Positions 25,552 to 34,486 of a stretch of 64,000 bases of DNA are shown in pieces; the stretch's first letter is position 1; every line of letters begins with the position of its first letter. The notes below the pieces were generated by a model that saw only the letters and a program-made list of their open reading frames with translations, did no database searches and was not told where the DNA came from. Origin of the DNA: Actinoplanes sp. N902-109. Lineage in GTDB: Bacteria > Actinomycetota > Actinomycetes > Mycobacteriales > Micromonosporaceae. The position numbers and the translations under genes were made by a program. The DNA is taken from assembly GCF_000389965.1 (NCBI RefSeq), contig NC_021191.1, forward strand, positions 1,737,501-1,801,500. The letters are read 5' to 3'.

Positions 25552-27227
25552 CGCGGCAGCACCCAGATCGGGTTGGTGTAGAACCACAGGTCGCCCCACG
25601 GGTCGGCGTCCCCGACCACATCCAGCTGCGGGCCGTACGGGTCGATGGCCGCGCCCATCAGGCCGGGCTGGGTGCGGTTGCCGTCGGTGCCGCGCAGCCG
25701 GAGGTAGAACGGCTTGTCCAGGCGGCCCAGCGAGTACGTGACGGCGAACGTGCCGGACGTGGCGGACACCTCGAACGACTTCACCACCCGCGTGTCGGGC
25801 GCGGTGAAGGAGTCCCGGTCGGCGACCGGGCCGGTCACCGAGCCCACGATCACGTCGACGCGCTTGAGGACCGGCACGAACTGCCGCCAGTTCGGCACGT
25901 CCTGCAGGTCGATCTCCAGGGTCAGCTCGGTGGCGGTGCCCCGCTTGACGTGCAGGACGCCGCCCAGCGTCGTACCGGAGGAAGCGCGCCGGTCGCCCTT
26001 CTCCCGGATCCGCGCGTCGAGGTGTTTGATGAGCCGGCCGTGGTCGACCCACACGCGGCCGGCGCGCAGACCGTCCATGACCGCCTTGTACGAGAACCCG
26101 GCCGCACCCACCGACGTACGCCCGTAGAACCCGGGCCAGAAGTCGCCCGCACCGGTGTTCACGACGCCGGTGTAGACCGGGTCGTTGTACTTGCCGTTGG
26201 CCTCGAAGTCGCTGCCCGGCCCGCGGTCGGACTGGTCCAGGTAGTTGACGTGGCTGTCCGAGTTGACGGTGATCCACCAGGCGCGGCCCTCGGCGAGCAG
26301 GCTGTCCCACAGCCCGCCGACCGTGGCCGTCATCCAGTCGAAGCCGCCCCACGTGCGGTACGTCTCCAGCGGGTAGCCCTGGAACGACGCCGCCGACGGG
26401 TTGTTGTCGTAGTAGCCACGGGCGCCGCCGCGACCGTTCGGCGCCTTGATGCCCGCGGCCTGGTGCCCGGGCGCGCCTTCGAAGCCGATGGCGACGGTCG
26501 GGTCGGCGTCGCGCCAGTTGCGGATCTCGTGCGGCGAGTCGATGCCGCGCCGGGCCGGGTGGTTGGCCAGGAACAGCGCGCCGTCGACCTGGCGCCGGCG
26601 GACCTGCTCGCCGAGGAACTTGATGCCGGCGATCGCGGTGGCCTCGAGCTGCGCCTCGGTGGCGGTGGTGGGCTGCAGCGAGCCGTCGTAGGCGTTCTCG
26701 AACTGCTTGAGCACCGCCACCTCGTTCTTGCCGGGGTGCACGAAGACGGTGGCGTGCTCGGCGGCCGGGATGTTCCATTCCAGACCCTGGAAGGTGAGCA
26801 GCCCGGGCAGCTCCGCGCGGGTCTTCCGGATGTCCGGGTTGACCTTCTCCACGCCGATCTTGGCGTGCGTGGCGCTGCCGTGGTCGGTGATCACCACCCA
26901 GTCCAGACCGTACGCATGCCCGTGCTTGGCCTGGTCGATCACCCGGTACTGGGCGTCCGAGCTGTACTGGGTGTGGATGTGGTGGTCGCCCGCCAGCCAG
27001 GTCAGACCCTTGGCCGGTACGGCCGGAGCCGCCGCCGCGGCGGGCGTGCCCAGCACTGAGGCCGCCGCACCGGCACCGAGCAGCCCGGCGCCGCGGAGGA
27101 AGCCCCGCCGGGACACGTCGGCGGGGGAGAGTTCGCTGTCCGGGACGCTGAGGTCCAGCGCGGCCGGGACGTCCGAGGGCGCGATGTCGTGCGGGTGGTC
27201 GTGATCGTGGTGGTGGCCGTGACCCAT
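25548..27227 (-). CDS. Tat-exported PHP-domain metallophosphoesterase
   Basis: 559 residues. A His/Asp-rich start (MGHGHHHDHDHPHD) precedes a twin-arginine signal SRRGFLRGAGLLGAGAAASVLG at about 40-60, so the folded enzyme would be exported. The PHP metal motifs follow: DHHIHTQYSSD, ITDHGS, GLEWN..EH, NHPAR and NSDSH. PHP enzymes hydrolyse phosphoesters with two or three metal ions. The C-terminal 170 residues form a beta-rich domain. The product is secreted and probably scavenges phosphate or processes extracellular polymer, which is inference. Confidence 0.88.
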   Translation of the reverse strand: MGHGHHHDHDHPHDIAPSDVPAALDLSVPDSELSPADVSRRGFLRGAGLLGAGAAASVLGTPAAAAAPAVPAKGLTWLAGDHHIHTQYSSDAQYRVIDQAKHGHAYGLDWVVITDHGSATHAKIGVEKVNPDIRKTRAELPGLLTFQGLEWNIPAAEHATVFVHPGKNEVAVLKQFENAYDGSLQPTTATEAQLEATAIAGIKFLGEQVRRRQVDGALFLANHPARRGIDSPHEIRNWRDADPTVAIGFEGAPGHQAAGIKAPNGRGGARGYYDNNPSAASFQGYPLETYRTWGGFDWMTATVGGLWDSLLAEGRAWWITVNSDSHVNYLDQSDRGPGSDFEANGKYNDPVYTGVVNTGAGDFWPGFYGRTSVGAAGFSYKAVMDGLRAGRVWVDHGRLIKHLDARIREKGDRRASSGTTLGGVLHVKRGTATELTLEIDLQDVPNWRQFVPVLKRVDVIVGSVTGPVADRDSFTAPDTRVVKSFEVSATSGTFAVTYSLGRLDKPFYLRLRGTDGNRTQPGLMGAAIDPYGPQLDVVGDADPWGDLWFYTNPIWVLPR

Positions 27228-27488
27228 GTCGAGGTCTCCCGTGCTCGCCGGACGTTTCCGGCGTCAATGTCTCGACCGGCGCTCAACGCAGGGTGGCCAT
27301 GACGTTGACGCTGGGCGAACAAATGATGCGTACAGGTGATCGTGGTAATTGCATTTCGCCGTCATGACGTGCGCCACGTTCGGGGGCACGAAGGTGAGAT
27401 CGTTTCCGGGTCCGCGTTACTGTGGACGGAACCCGGAGCTGCGGAAACGAGGATGGTGAGTCACATCACGCAAGGGGAGAGCGCCGTT
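27228..27488. other. Divergent intergenic region
   Basis: 261 bp between the Tat-PHP gene and the YceI gene, lower in GC than its surroundings (for example GTAATTGCATTT at about 27346). It must hold both promoters. I could not identify a specific operator. Confidence 0.5.
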
Positions 27489-28190
27489 ATGAATGACCGG
27501 CCGATCCGCGAGTGGAATGGCGTGACCATTCCGGAACCGGGCGTTTACATCCTCGACGAGGCGCACAAGAGAATCGGTTTCCAGGCGCAGCACATGATGG
27601 TCAGCGCGGTCCGCGGCGAGTTCTCCGGCGGCACCGCCAGCATCGTCGTCGGCGACGACCCGGCCGCCACGAAGGTCACCGCGGTCATCGAGACGGGCAC
27701 CATCACCACCCACAACGCCGACCGCGACGGGCACCTGCGCAGCGCCGACTTTCTCGACACCGAGCAGTTCCCCACGATGTCGTTCCGCAGCACCGGGCTG
27801 TCCTGGCAGGAGAACAACGACGCCATCTTCCAGTGGGCCCGGCTGCGCAACAACCCGCTGACCCGCCGGTCCACCCTGGCCGAGCTGCCGCAGCCGGCCC
27901 GCTCACCCGGGCGGTTCGTGCTCACCGGCGAGCTGACCGTCAAGAACGTGAGCCGCCCGGTCGAGCTGACCGTCGAGTTCGGCGGGGCCCGGCGGGACCC
28001 GTACGGCAAGGACATCTTCGGGTTCAGCGCGACCGGCGAGGTCGACCGCGAGGCGTTCGGCCTGGTCTGGAACGTCGCGCTGGAGGCCGGTGGCTGGCTG
28101 GTCGGCAAGAAGGTGCGGCTCGAGATCGCCGGCGAGGCGATCCACCAGCCCGCCGCCGGCAACCCGGCGGCCAGGGACGAAACGGCATGA
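27489..28190 (+). CDS. YceI-family lipid-binding protein
   Basis: 233 residues from ATG 27489, with AAGGGGAG about 9 nt upstream. It has the YceI pattern PGVYILDEAHKRIGFQAQHMMVSAVRGEFSG, DGHLRSADFLDTEQFPTMSFRS, TVKNVSRPVELTVEF and FGFSATGEVDREAFGL. The family forms a lipocalin-like barrel binding polyisoprenoids or fatty amides. No signal peptide is seen, so it is probably cytoplasmic. A 30-residue insert (WARLRNNPLTRRSTLAELPQ) is longer than in E. coli YceI. Confidence 0.9.
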   Translation: MNDRPIREWNGVTIPEPGVYILDEAHKRIGFQAQHMMVSAVRGEFSGGTASIVVGDDPAATKVTAVIETGTITTHNADRDGHLRSADFLDTEQFPTMSFRSTGLSWQENNDAIFQWARLRNNPLTRRSTLAELPQPARSPGRFVLTGELTVKNVSRPVELTVEFGGARRDPYGKDIFGFSATGEVDREAFGLVWNVALEAGGWLVGKKVRLEIAGEAIHQPAAGNPAARDETA

Positions 28191-28204
28191 TCTAGCCTGC
28201 CGCA

Positions 28205-30001
28205 ATGTCCGATCCCACCGGCACGGCGACCGAGGAAGCGCACGGCGAGGTGGCGCTCGCCCGGATCGCCCTTGCCGAGGACGACCTGCAGCACGCCGCC
28301 GCGCACCTCGCGGGTGCGCTCACCCACGATCCGGTGCTGCCCGAGGTGCACGAGGTGCTGGCCGAGCTGGCCCGCCACGCCGGGGCCGGCGTGCTCGAGC
28401 TCTTCCCGATCCAGGAACCCGTCTTCATCGGTACGGTCGTCGCGCACGCCCATCTGCTTGCGCCTTCCGACCCCGGCCGGGCGCTGGGCATGCTGGCCCA
28501 GGCTACCGCCACCGACCCCGCGAAGCCCTGGGCGGACGTCAGCTGGGTCCGGGCGCTCGACCTGACCACGCTCGCGCCGCAGCCGATCGCGCAGATCTTC
28601 ACCACGGTGATGCGCCCGCTCGGCGACCCGGCCACCGACGGGGTGCGCGCCGCCAACGAGGTCTACCTCGACCTGGCGCGGCGGGCCACCACGGCCCATC
28701 CGGGCGCCGCGATGGTGCTGGCCACGGCGGCGGGTGTCGGGCGCCGGCTGGGTGCCACGGCGGCGGCCGTCGGGTGGGGCCGCGAAGCCGTCCGGCTGGA
28801 ACCCAGCAAGCTCTCCCTCGTCTGGTATGCCTATGCCCTGCGCGCCGACGGCCGGCTGGGCGAGGGCATCGACGTGCTGCGCGATGCGTCCCGGCGCTTC
28901 CCCGACGAGCTCGACCTGTGCGCCGACCTGGCCAACTGGCTGGCCGAGCGGGGCAGCTTCGACGAGGCGCAACGCCTGCTCGAGGACGCGGTCCGGCGCA
29001 ACCCCGCGGACGACTGCGTGGTGCACACCCTGCACCGGCTCCGGTTCGACCGCGACGGCGACGCCCGGCACCTGATCGCGCTGACCGACTACGTACGCGA
29101 CCATCCGCCGGCCGGGCACGAGCACTACGAGCTGGAGATGTGCTCGCAGAACCGGCCCTGGCTGGGGCTGCCGGCCGGGCCCACCGAGGCCTGCATCAAC
29201 GTGCTCGCGCAGATCCCGCCGGAGGAGAAGGGCCTGGGCAAGCTGGCGTTGTCCGCGCTGGAGGTGCCGAGCGCCATCGGGGTGGTGCGGCGGCGGTTCC
29301 CGGGGGCGACGGTGGAGATCGCGGGGGAGCCCGGCGACCTGGTCACCCCGGTGCGGGCCGGGCGGGCACTGTGGGCGTACGAGGGAATGGTCGCGACCCC
29401 GGCCGTGCACCCACCGGGACCGGTCGCCAACGATCTGGTCCGGCAGGTCGTGACGCCGTTGTGGGCGCACCCGGTCGCCGCCTACGACCAGGCGCTGCCG
29501 CTCGGGCAGCTGCCGATCGCCGAGCTGCTGGCGCTGCTGGTGTTCCCGCCGGCCCCGCCGCCGCGGCTGGCGGAGCTGCCGGCCGGCTGGTGGGAACGCT
29601 GCGTGCAGGCCTTCGTGTGCCTGGGTGTGCTGCACTCCGCCGAGCTGGGCCGCGACCACCCGACCGATGCCGCGGCGCACCGGCGGCTACTCACCGAGCT
29701 CGCCTTCGGGCTGGAGGACTGGATCACCGAAGCGGCGCTGTTCGCGCTGGTGGTGGCGGCGTGGGTGGATCCGAGCTGTCGGGCCGAGGTGCGCGAGACG
29801 GTGGGCAGCCGGTTCGTGCGCGCGGTGGAGTCGTCGCACGCCCGCGTGGTCACGGTCCTCGACTCGCTGGCCGAGCTCGTGCTGATCACCCCGGACATGA
29901 GCCCGGCGGTGCGGGCGCTGGCCACCGACGTGCTGACGCCCGCGGCTACCCCCGCAGCGCCGGCGGCGAAGCGGTCGTGGCGCCGGCTCTTCCGGCGCTG
30001 A
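28205..30001 (+). CDS. Large TPR-like repeat protein of unknown function
   Basis: 598 residues, starting 6 nt after a TAGCCT hexamer, as expected for a leaderless mRNA. The first 300 residues contain tetratricopeptide-like helices (HGEVALARIALAEDDLQHAAAHLAGAL, ALRADGRLGEGIDVLRDASRRFPDELDL, ERGSFDEAQRLLEDAVRRNPAD). The second half is alpha-helical and unassigned and ends in a basic tail (AAKRSWRRLFRR). TPR folds hold partner proteins. No membrane segment is present. Its 3' end overlaps the convergent membrane gene by 56 bp. Confidence 0.8.
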   Translation: MSDPTGTATEEAHGEVALARIALAEDDLQHAAAHLAGALTHDPVLPEVHEVLAELARHAGAGVLELFPIQEPVFIGTVVAHAHLLAPSDPGRALGMLAQATATDPAKPWADVSWVRALDLTTLAPQPIAQIFTTVMRPLGDPATDGVRAANEVYLDLARRATTAHPGAAMVLATAAGVGRRLGATAAAVGWGREAVRLEPSKLSLVWYAYALRADGRLGEGIDVLRDASRRFPDELDLCADLANWLAERGSFDEAQRLLEDAVRRNPADDCVVHTLHRLRFDRDGDARHLIALTDYVRDHPPAGHEHYELEMCSQNRPWLGLPAGPTEACINVLAQIPPEEKGLGKLALSALEVPSAIGVVRRRFPGATVEIAGEPGDLVTPVRAGRALWAYEGMVATPAVHPPGPVANDLVRQVVTPLWAHPVAAYDQALPLGQLPIAELLALLVFPPAPPPRLAELPAGWWERCVQAFVCLGVLHSAELGRDHPTDAAAHRRLLTELAFGLEDWITEAALFALVVAAWVDPSCRAEVRETVGSRFVRAVESSHARVVTVLDSLAELVLITPDMSPAVRALATDVLTPAATPAAPAAKRSWRRLFRR

Positions 30002-30812
30002 CCCGCAGCCCGGTCCGCAGCGCCTGCCACACCAGTACGGCAGCGACCGTGGTCAGCACCACCGAGAAATCGGAGTCGGCCGAGTTGATCGATGGGTTGC
30101 CGGCCAGCGCGGTGAACGGCCGCGCGGCGTCCAGCAGCGCCAGCATGGTCAGCATGATGACCGGGACCAGCAGCAGATAGCCGAGCGCGGTCCAGGAGCG
30201 CTTGGCCAGCAGCAGACCGGCGACGATCATCAGCACCGCCGGCCATCCCGGGGCGAACGGGACCGCGGCGGCGACCACCGCACTGATCGCCAGATTGCGC
30301 CGCCCGGAGGCCTGCACGCTGATCAGGAAGGCCAGCGCGACAACCACGTACGCGGCTGTCCGGGCGGGGGTCAGCTGCGGCTCGCTGTCCGTCGGCGACT
30401 CGATCTCCAGCACCGCCGCGGCGGTCAGCGCGCACAGCAACGGCAATGCGCCGCCCGGGTTGCCGCTGCCGGGCCGGACGAGCAGCACCACCGCCGTCAG
30501 CACCGCCGCGGCGATCAGCGCCGCCGGCCACAACGCCGCGCGCCCCGGATCGATGCGGTCGACCATGATGTCGGCCGCCACCCACAGCACGCCGCCGACC
30601 GCCGCGATCAGGGTACGCCGCAGCGCCACCGCAACTGCGCAGACGACGGCGAGGATCACGCTCCACCGCACGTCACGGGCCCAGTACGAGTTGTTCTCGG
30701 CGTTGTCCCACCACGGGGAGCCCGGCTCGGTGAGCGGCTGCAGCACCGCGATCCCGTACGCCCACACCGCGGCGCCTGCCCAGCTCACGAACACCACTGT
30801 CGCTCTCAGCAC
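29946..30812 (-). CDS. Multi-pass membrane protein of unknown function
   Basis: 288 residues from GTG 30812, 6 nt after a TACGCT hexamer (leaderless-like). Seven to eight hydrophobic segments are visible, for example VFVSWAGAAVWAYGIAVL, WSVILAVVCAVAVAL, AALIAAAVLTAVVLL, AYVVVALAFLISV and LLVPVIMLTMLALL. There are no transporter signatures or conserved charged motifs that I recognise. Its 3' end overlaps the TPR gene. Confidence 0.72.
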   Translation of the reverse strand: MLRATVVFVSWAGAAVWAYGIAVLQPLTEPGSPWWDNAENNSYWARDVRWSVILAVVCAVAVALRRTLIAAVGGVLWVAADIMVDRIDPGRAALWPAALIAAAVLTAVVLLVRPGSGNPGGALPLLCALTAAAVLEIESPTDSEPQLTPARTAAYVVVALAFLISVQASGRRNLAISAVVAAAVPFAPGWPAVLMIVAGLLLAKRSWTALGYLLLVPVIMLTMLALLDAARPFTALAGNPSINSADSDFSVVLTTVAAVLVWQALRTGLRVSAGRAGATTASPPALRG

Positions 30813-30846
30813 CCGGGCAGCGTAAGCCGTCTGCGACCATGGCGGC

Positions 30847-31143
30847 ATGCTGGTTGCTTTCTCCGTCACGCCGATCGGCGTCTCCGAATCCGTGGGCGAT
30901 CTGGTCGCGGAAGCCGTCCGGGTGGTGCGCGCCTCCGGGCTGCCGAACAGTACCGATGCCATGTTCACCACCGTCGAGGGGGAGTGGGACGAGGTGATGG
31001 CCGTGGTCAAGCAGGCCGTCGACGCCGTGGCCGCGCACGCGCCCCGGGTGAGTGTGTCGCTCAAGGCCGACATCCGGCCGGGCGTGACCGATGCCCTGCA
31101 CGCCAAGGTCGAGCACATCGAGCGGCGGCTGAGCCAGTCGTGA
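30847..31143 (+). CDS. MTH1187/YkoF-like thiamine-binding protein
   Basis: 98 residues: MLVAFSVTPIGVSESVGDLVAEAVRVVRASGLPNSTDAMFTTVEGEWDEVMAVVKQAVDAVA matches the MTH1187 (DUF77) family, a ferredoxin-like fold that forms tetramers and binds thiamine or its precursors. Overlaps the HAD gene by 4 bp (GTGA). A thiamine-related ECF transporter lies at 36035-38853, but there is no visible TPP riboswitch here. Confidence 0.85.
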   Translation: MLVAFSVTPIGVSESVGDLVAEAVRVVRASGLPNSTDAMFTTVEGEWDEVMAVVKQAVDAVAAHAPRVSVSLKADIRPGVTDALHAKVEHIERRLSQS

Positions 31144-31883
31144 CGGCCACCGGTGGGTTCTCCGCCGCGGGGGCAGCTCAGCGGAGGCTGGTCATGTGGG
31201 ACATCGACCACACCCTGCTGCGCGGGGGTGGGGTCGCCGGGGCCGCCTGGAAGACCGCGTTCACCGCGGTCACCGGCAAGCCGTGGGGCGTCACCCCGGA
31301 CTTCAAGGGCCGCACCGACCTGGACATCTGCGCCGAGGTCTTCGCCGCCCACGGGGTCACCGACTGCACCCCCGAGCGGTTCTTCGCCCGTTATGTCCAA
31401 GAGGTGCGCAGCTCCCGCCACCTCTTCGCGGAGCAGGGCGAGCTGCTGCCCGGCGTGCGGCAGGTGCTGGACGCGCTCGCCGCCCGCGACGACGTGGTGC
31501 AGACCCTGGTCACCGGCAACGTGCCGGAGGTCGCCGCGGAGAAGGTCGCGGCCTTCGGCCTCTCCGGTGCCTTCGACGCGGAGGTCGGTGGTTACGGCAC
31601 CGATCATCCCGTACGGGCGGAGCTGGTCCGCCGTTCCCGGGAGCGCGCCGAGGCCAAGTACGGCGAGGAGTTCAGCCTCGTCGTCATCGGCGACACCGTC
31701 CACGATGTCACCGGCGCCCTGGCCAACGGCGCGCTCGCGATCGCCGTGGCCACCGGCGCGACCCGCATGGCCGACCTCACCCGCGCCGGCGCTCATGTGG
31801 TGCTGCCCGACCTGTCCGACAGATCCGCCGCGGTCGCGGCCATCACGGGCGCTGGAGCCGCGCCGGCCGGTCCCGGTCGGTGA
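31140..31883 (+). CDS. HAD-family hydrolase
   Basis: 247 residues from GTG 31140, coupled to the thiamine-binding gene. Motif I is WDIDHTLL (nucleophile Asp and general acid Asp), motif II is TLVTGN, and motif III/IV is VVIGDTVHD. The cap between motifs I and II is helical, as in phosphoglycolate-phosphatase-like HADs. The substrate is unknown. Given coupling to a thiamine-binding protein, a thiamine-phosphate phosphatase is one possibility, which is inference. Confidence 0.88.
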   Translation: MTATGGFSAAGAAQRRLVMWDIDHTLLRGGGVAGAAWKTAFTAVTGKPWGVTPDFKGRTDLDICAEVFAAHGVTDCTPERFFARYVQEVRSSRHLFAEQGELLPGVRQVLDALAARDDVVQTLVTGNVPEVAAEKVAAFGLSGAFDAEVGGYGTDHPVRAELVRRSRERAEAKYGEEFSLVVIGDTVHDVTGALANGALAIAVATGATRMADLTRAGAHVVLPDLSDRSAAVAAITGAGAAPAGPGR

Positions 31884-31970
31884 GGACGGGACTGGCGGCG
31901 ATGTGCTCGCCGGCGAGGGTGAACGCCATCGCCGCCGGCTCCCGGTTGCCCGTCACGATGACCCTTCGCG
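31843..31970 (-). pseudogene. Possible 3' fragment of a SigJ-type ECF sigma factor
   Basis: The minus strand reads VIVTGNREPAAMAFTLAGEHIAASPVLTDRDRPARLQ and then stops, resembling the SnoaL-like C-terminus of SigJ-type sigma factors (pattern F..GG.I.AID...DP.RL). Nothing of the sigma domains is present. It overlaps the end of the HAD gene and lies downstream of the orphan vapB. Confidence 0.3.
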
Positions 31971-32153
31971 GTGCGCCGAGGTGACCGGAACCAGCAGCGC
32001 CCGGATCGCCAGCAGCTGCTCGCACAACTGCACCGGCGCCGCGACCACCCGCAGTGCGGTGTTGACGGTGTCCTTCTTGGTCTTGGTGCCGAAGAGCGTG
32101 GCCGCAACGGCGAGCGCCTCGGCATCAAGGTGGATGTGACTGTCCGACACTGT
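31953..32153 (-). CDS. vapB: Orphan VapB-type antitoxin
   Basis: 66 residues from GTG 32153, with GGGAAGG upstream; ATG 32201 is an in-frame alternative. The core IHLDAEALAVAATLFGTKTKKDTVNTALR is closely related to the VapB at 24090, but the C-terminal toxin-binding tail differs. No vapC follows: downstream DNA is a sigma-like fragment and the convergent HAD gene. It may regulate the other vapBC locus in trans, or be a relic. Confidence 0.72.
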   Translation of the reverse strand, partial: TVSDSHIHLDAEALAVAATLFGTKTKKDTVNTALRVVAAPVQLCEQLLAIRALLVPVTSAHREGSS

Positions 32154-32201
32154 GACGACCTTCCCGATCGAATAGCGGAACGCTATTTGCGCGTCCGTCA
32201 T

Positions 32202-32227
32202 ACGACTAGTTGTAGCGCGTCACTAGG
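32202..32227. promoter_or_regulatory. Operator-like repeat upstream of the orphan vapB
   Basis: On the minus strand CTAGTG and, 20 nt on, ACTAGTCGT; this is the same half-site pair as at 23960-23982 before vapBC, with a 2-nt longer spacer. Both copies are also preceded by CCTAT. Confidence 0.5.
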
Positions 32228-32289
32228 CATAGGTCAACTGTGAAGATGCACTGTCGAGGTGAGCAGGGGGCCGCGCCGGGTCCGGGCCG

Positions 32290-33495
32290 TCAGCCGATCC
32301 GCATCCGTTCGGCCAGGCCGCGCAGCTCGGAGCCGCCGGTCCGCCGGTGGGACCGGTCGAGCAGGGTCCGGACGGCCGGGGCGATCTGCGCCGACGTTCG
32401 GACATGCTGGGGTGCGATGCGCTCCGCGGTGAGCAGCAGGCGGATCGCTTCGCGGTCCCGGCCGCCGGTGCGGGTGAGCGCCCGGGCGGCATCGGCGTAG
32501 TAGAAGACCTGCCGGACCCCGGCCGGGATCGCCGCCGGGTCGGTGCGCCGGGCGAGCTGGAGAACGACACCGGGGTCGCCGTCGTCGACCTCGATGCCCA
32601 TCCGCCAGATGTCCACGTTGACCGGTCCGAAGAACAACCCCATCACGGGTGACTGCCCGGTCCGGCGGGCCAGCCCGGCAGCCTCGGCCAGCCACTCCCG
32701 GCTGTCGTCGAGCCGCTGCCGGCCCCGGCCGGCCAGCGCGGCCACCAGGTGCAGCGAGCCGAGCACCTCGGGGGCGCCCGGCCGGTTGCCGGCCCGGCCC
32801 AGTTCGTCGATGGCCCGCTCGGCAATCGTCTGCCCCCGCTGGTCAGACCCGCAGGCGATGGCCGAGCGGGCGAGCGCGTACGCCGCGTAGCCCCGCAGCA
32901 CCGGGTCGCCGGCGGCGGCGGCCGCGTCCCGGCAGCGCTCGGCGGCCAGCCAGGCGTCCGCCGGGTGCCCGAGGTCGCGCAGCACCGACGAGGCCACGTG
33001 GGTGGCGTCGCACAGCAGCCGCAACGCCACCCGGTGGTCCGGCCCGGCCGTCTCGGTGTGCAGGCCGCGCAGCAGATCCGGCAGCAGGCGGGCGACGCCG
33101 GCGTAGTCGCAGGCCTGGTGCCGGGCGTCGGCCAGCGCCACGGTGTGCGCCAGCTCGGCCAGCAGCGGCGCGGGCCCGGCCGGTGGGTCGGTCAGGTCGA
33201 TGTCGATCAAGGCGCTGCGCACCCCGGCCACGCCGGCCTGGGCCGCCCCGGCCGCCCGGTCCGGAGCCGGCACGTCGGTGCCCGCGAGGTCGGCCGACGT
33301 GCATTCCAGGGCGGCGGCGATGTCGGCCAGCAGGAACCGGTTGCCGGTGGCCTGCCGGCCACGTTCGATCCGGCTCCAGGTGGCGTGCGAGACCCCCGCC
33401 CGGCTGGCGGCATGCCGGATGCTCCAGCCGCGGAGCATCCGGCGGGCGCGGATCCGTTCCCCGACGGCGGGATCGGCGCTGGGTCGTGGTGTCAT
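32290..33495 (-). CDS. XRE-family regulator with TPR-like sensor half
   Basis: 401 residues. The HTH at about 10-65 (IRARRMLRGWSIRHAASRAGVSHATWSRIERGRQ) is followed by a long helical, TPR-like region (HVASSVLRDLGHPADAWLAAERCRDAAAAAGDP, AREWLAEAAGLARRTGQ) common in actinobacterial regulators that sense peptides or metabolites. It is divergent from the hydrolase at 33562 with 66 bp between starts, so that gene is a plausible target. A TACGGT hexamer lies 7 nt before the ATG. Confidence 0.87.
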   Translation of the reverse strand: MTPRPSADPAVGERIRARRMLRGWSIRHAASRAGVSHATWSRIERGRQATGNRFLLADIAAALECTSADLAGTDVPAPDRAAGAAQAGVAGVRSALIDIDLTDPPAGPAPLLAELAHTVALADARHQACDYAGVARLLPDLLRGLHTETAGPDHRVALRLLCDATHVASSVLRDLGHPADAWLAAERCRDAAAAAGDPVLRGYAAYALARSAIACGSDQRGQTIAERAIDELGRAGNRPGAPEVLGSLHLVAALAGRGRQRLDDSREWLAEAAGLARRTGQSPVMGLFFGPVNVDIWRMGIEVDDGDPGVVLQLARRTDPAAIPAGVRQVFYYADAARALTRTGGRDREAIRLLLTAERIAPQHVRTSAQIAPAVRTLLDRSHRRTGGSELRGLAERMRIG

Positions 33496-33561
33496 ACCGG
33501 CGACCGTAGCGCCGTCGCGGCGGCCGGTGGTCCATCCTCGTACCGGTCGTAAGGTGAACCC

Positions 33562-34446
33562 ATGGATCGTGTGGACGCCGGGGTGCTGTCGGTCGCCTGT
33601 CTGCAGGACGGCCCGGCGGAGGGCTGGCCGGTCGTGCTGTCCCACGGGTTCCCGTACGACGTGCACGCCTACGACGAGGTCGTGCCGCTGCTGACGGCGC
33701 ACGGCGCGCGGGTGATCCGGCCGTACCTGCGCGGCTTCGGTCCCACCCGGTTCGGTTCCGCCACCACCGTCCGGAGTGGACAGCAGGCCGCTCTCGGGTC
33801 CGACCTGATCGCCCTGGCCGACGCCCTGCGGCTGGACCGGCCGATCGTGGCCGGGTACGACTGGGGTGGCCTGGCGTCCTGCGTCGCGGCCGCGTTGTGG
33901 CCGCAGCGGGTGGCCGGCCTGGTGGCGCTGGCCGGTTACGACATCATCGACATCGAGCGGCAACGGCACGCCTTCGACCCGGCCGTCGAGCACGCCGTGT
34001 GGTATCAGCACCTGTTCCAGACCGACCGTGGCCGGGAGGGCCTGGCCGCCCACCGCCGCGAACTGTGCCGGATGTTGTGGCGGCAGTGGTCCCCCCGGTG
34101 GGACTTCGCCGAGGCGACCTTCGCCCGCACCGCCGAGTCCTTCGACAACCCCGATTTCGTCGACGTCGTCATCCATGCCTATCGGCACGCGCTGGGCCAG
34201 GCCGCGGGCGATCCGGCGTACGAGGATCTGGAGACCCGGCTCGCCGCCCGCCCGCGGATCACCGTGCCCGCGGTGACCCTGGACGGTGCCACCGACCCGC
34301 TCAAGCCGGGTGGCACCGCCGACCATGCGCCCATGTTCGCGGCCGCCCACGAGCACCGGCTGGTCGAGGCCGGTCACAACCTCCCGCAGGAAGCGCCCGC
34401 GGCGTTCGCCGACGCGGTGCTGACCGTACGCTCCTGGCTCGCATAG
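33562..34446 (+). CDS. Alpha/beta hydrolase, epoxide-hydrolase-like
   Basis: 294 residues, start 6 nt after TAAGGT (leaderless-like). The oxyanion motif is HGFP (about 30), the nucleophile Asp is in GYDWGG (about 103), and the catalytic His is in AGHNLPQE near the end. Asp as nucleophile suits epoxide hydrolases or dehalogenases rather than serine esterases. The substrate is unknown. A TetR gene follows on the same strand and a divergent XRE regulator precedes, either of which could control it. Confidence 0.88.
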   Translation: MDRVDAGVLSVACLQDGPAEGWPVVLSHGFPYDVHAYDEVVPLLTAHGARVIRPYLRGFGPTRFGSATTVRSGQQAALGSDLIALADALRLDRPIVAGYDWGGLASCVAAALWPQRVAGLVALAGYDIIDIERQRHAFDPAVEHAVWYQHLFQTDRGREGLAAHRRELCRMLWRQWSPRWDFAEATFARTAESFDNPDFVDVVIHAYRHALGQAAGDPAYEDLETRLAARPRITVPAVTLDGATDPLKPGGTADHAPMFAAAHEHRLVEAGHNLPQEAPAAFADAVLTVRSWLA

Positions 34447-34462
34447 TTGCCCTCGAAAGATT

Positions 34463-34479
34463 CCCTAGCACTGCTAGGG
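34463..34479. promoter_or_regulatory. 17-bp perfect palindrome at the TetR promoter
   Basis: CCCTAGCACTGCTAGGG has perfect 8-bp arms around one base. It overlaps the TAGGGT hexamer (34475-34480) that lies 6 nt before the TetR ATG, which fits autorepression by blocking RNA polymerase. Confidence 0.75.
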
Positions 34480-34486
34480 TAGGGGC

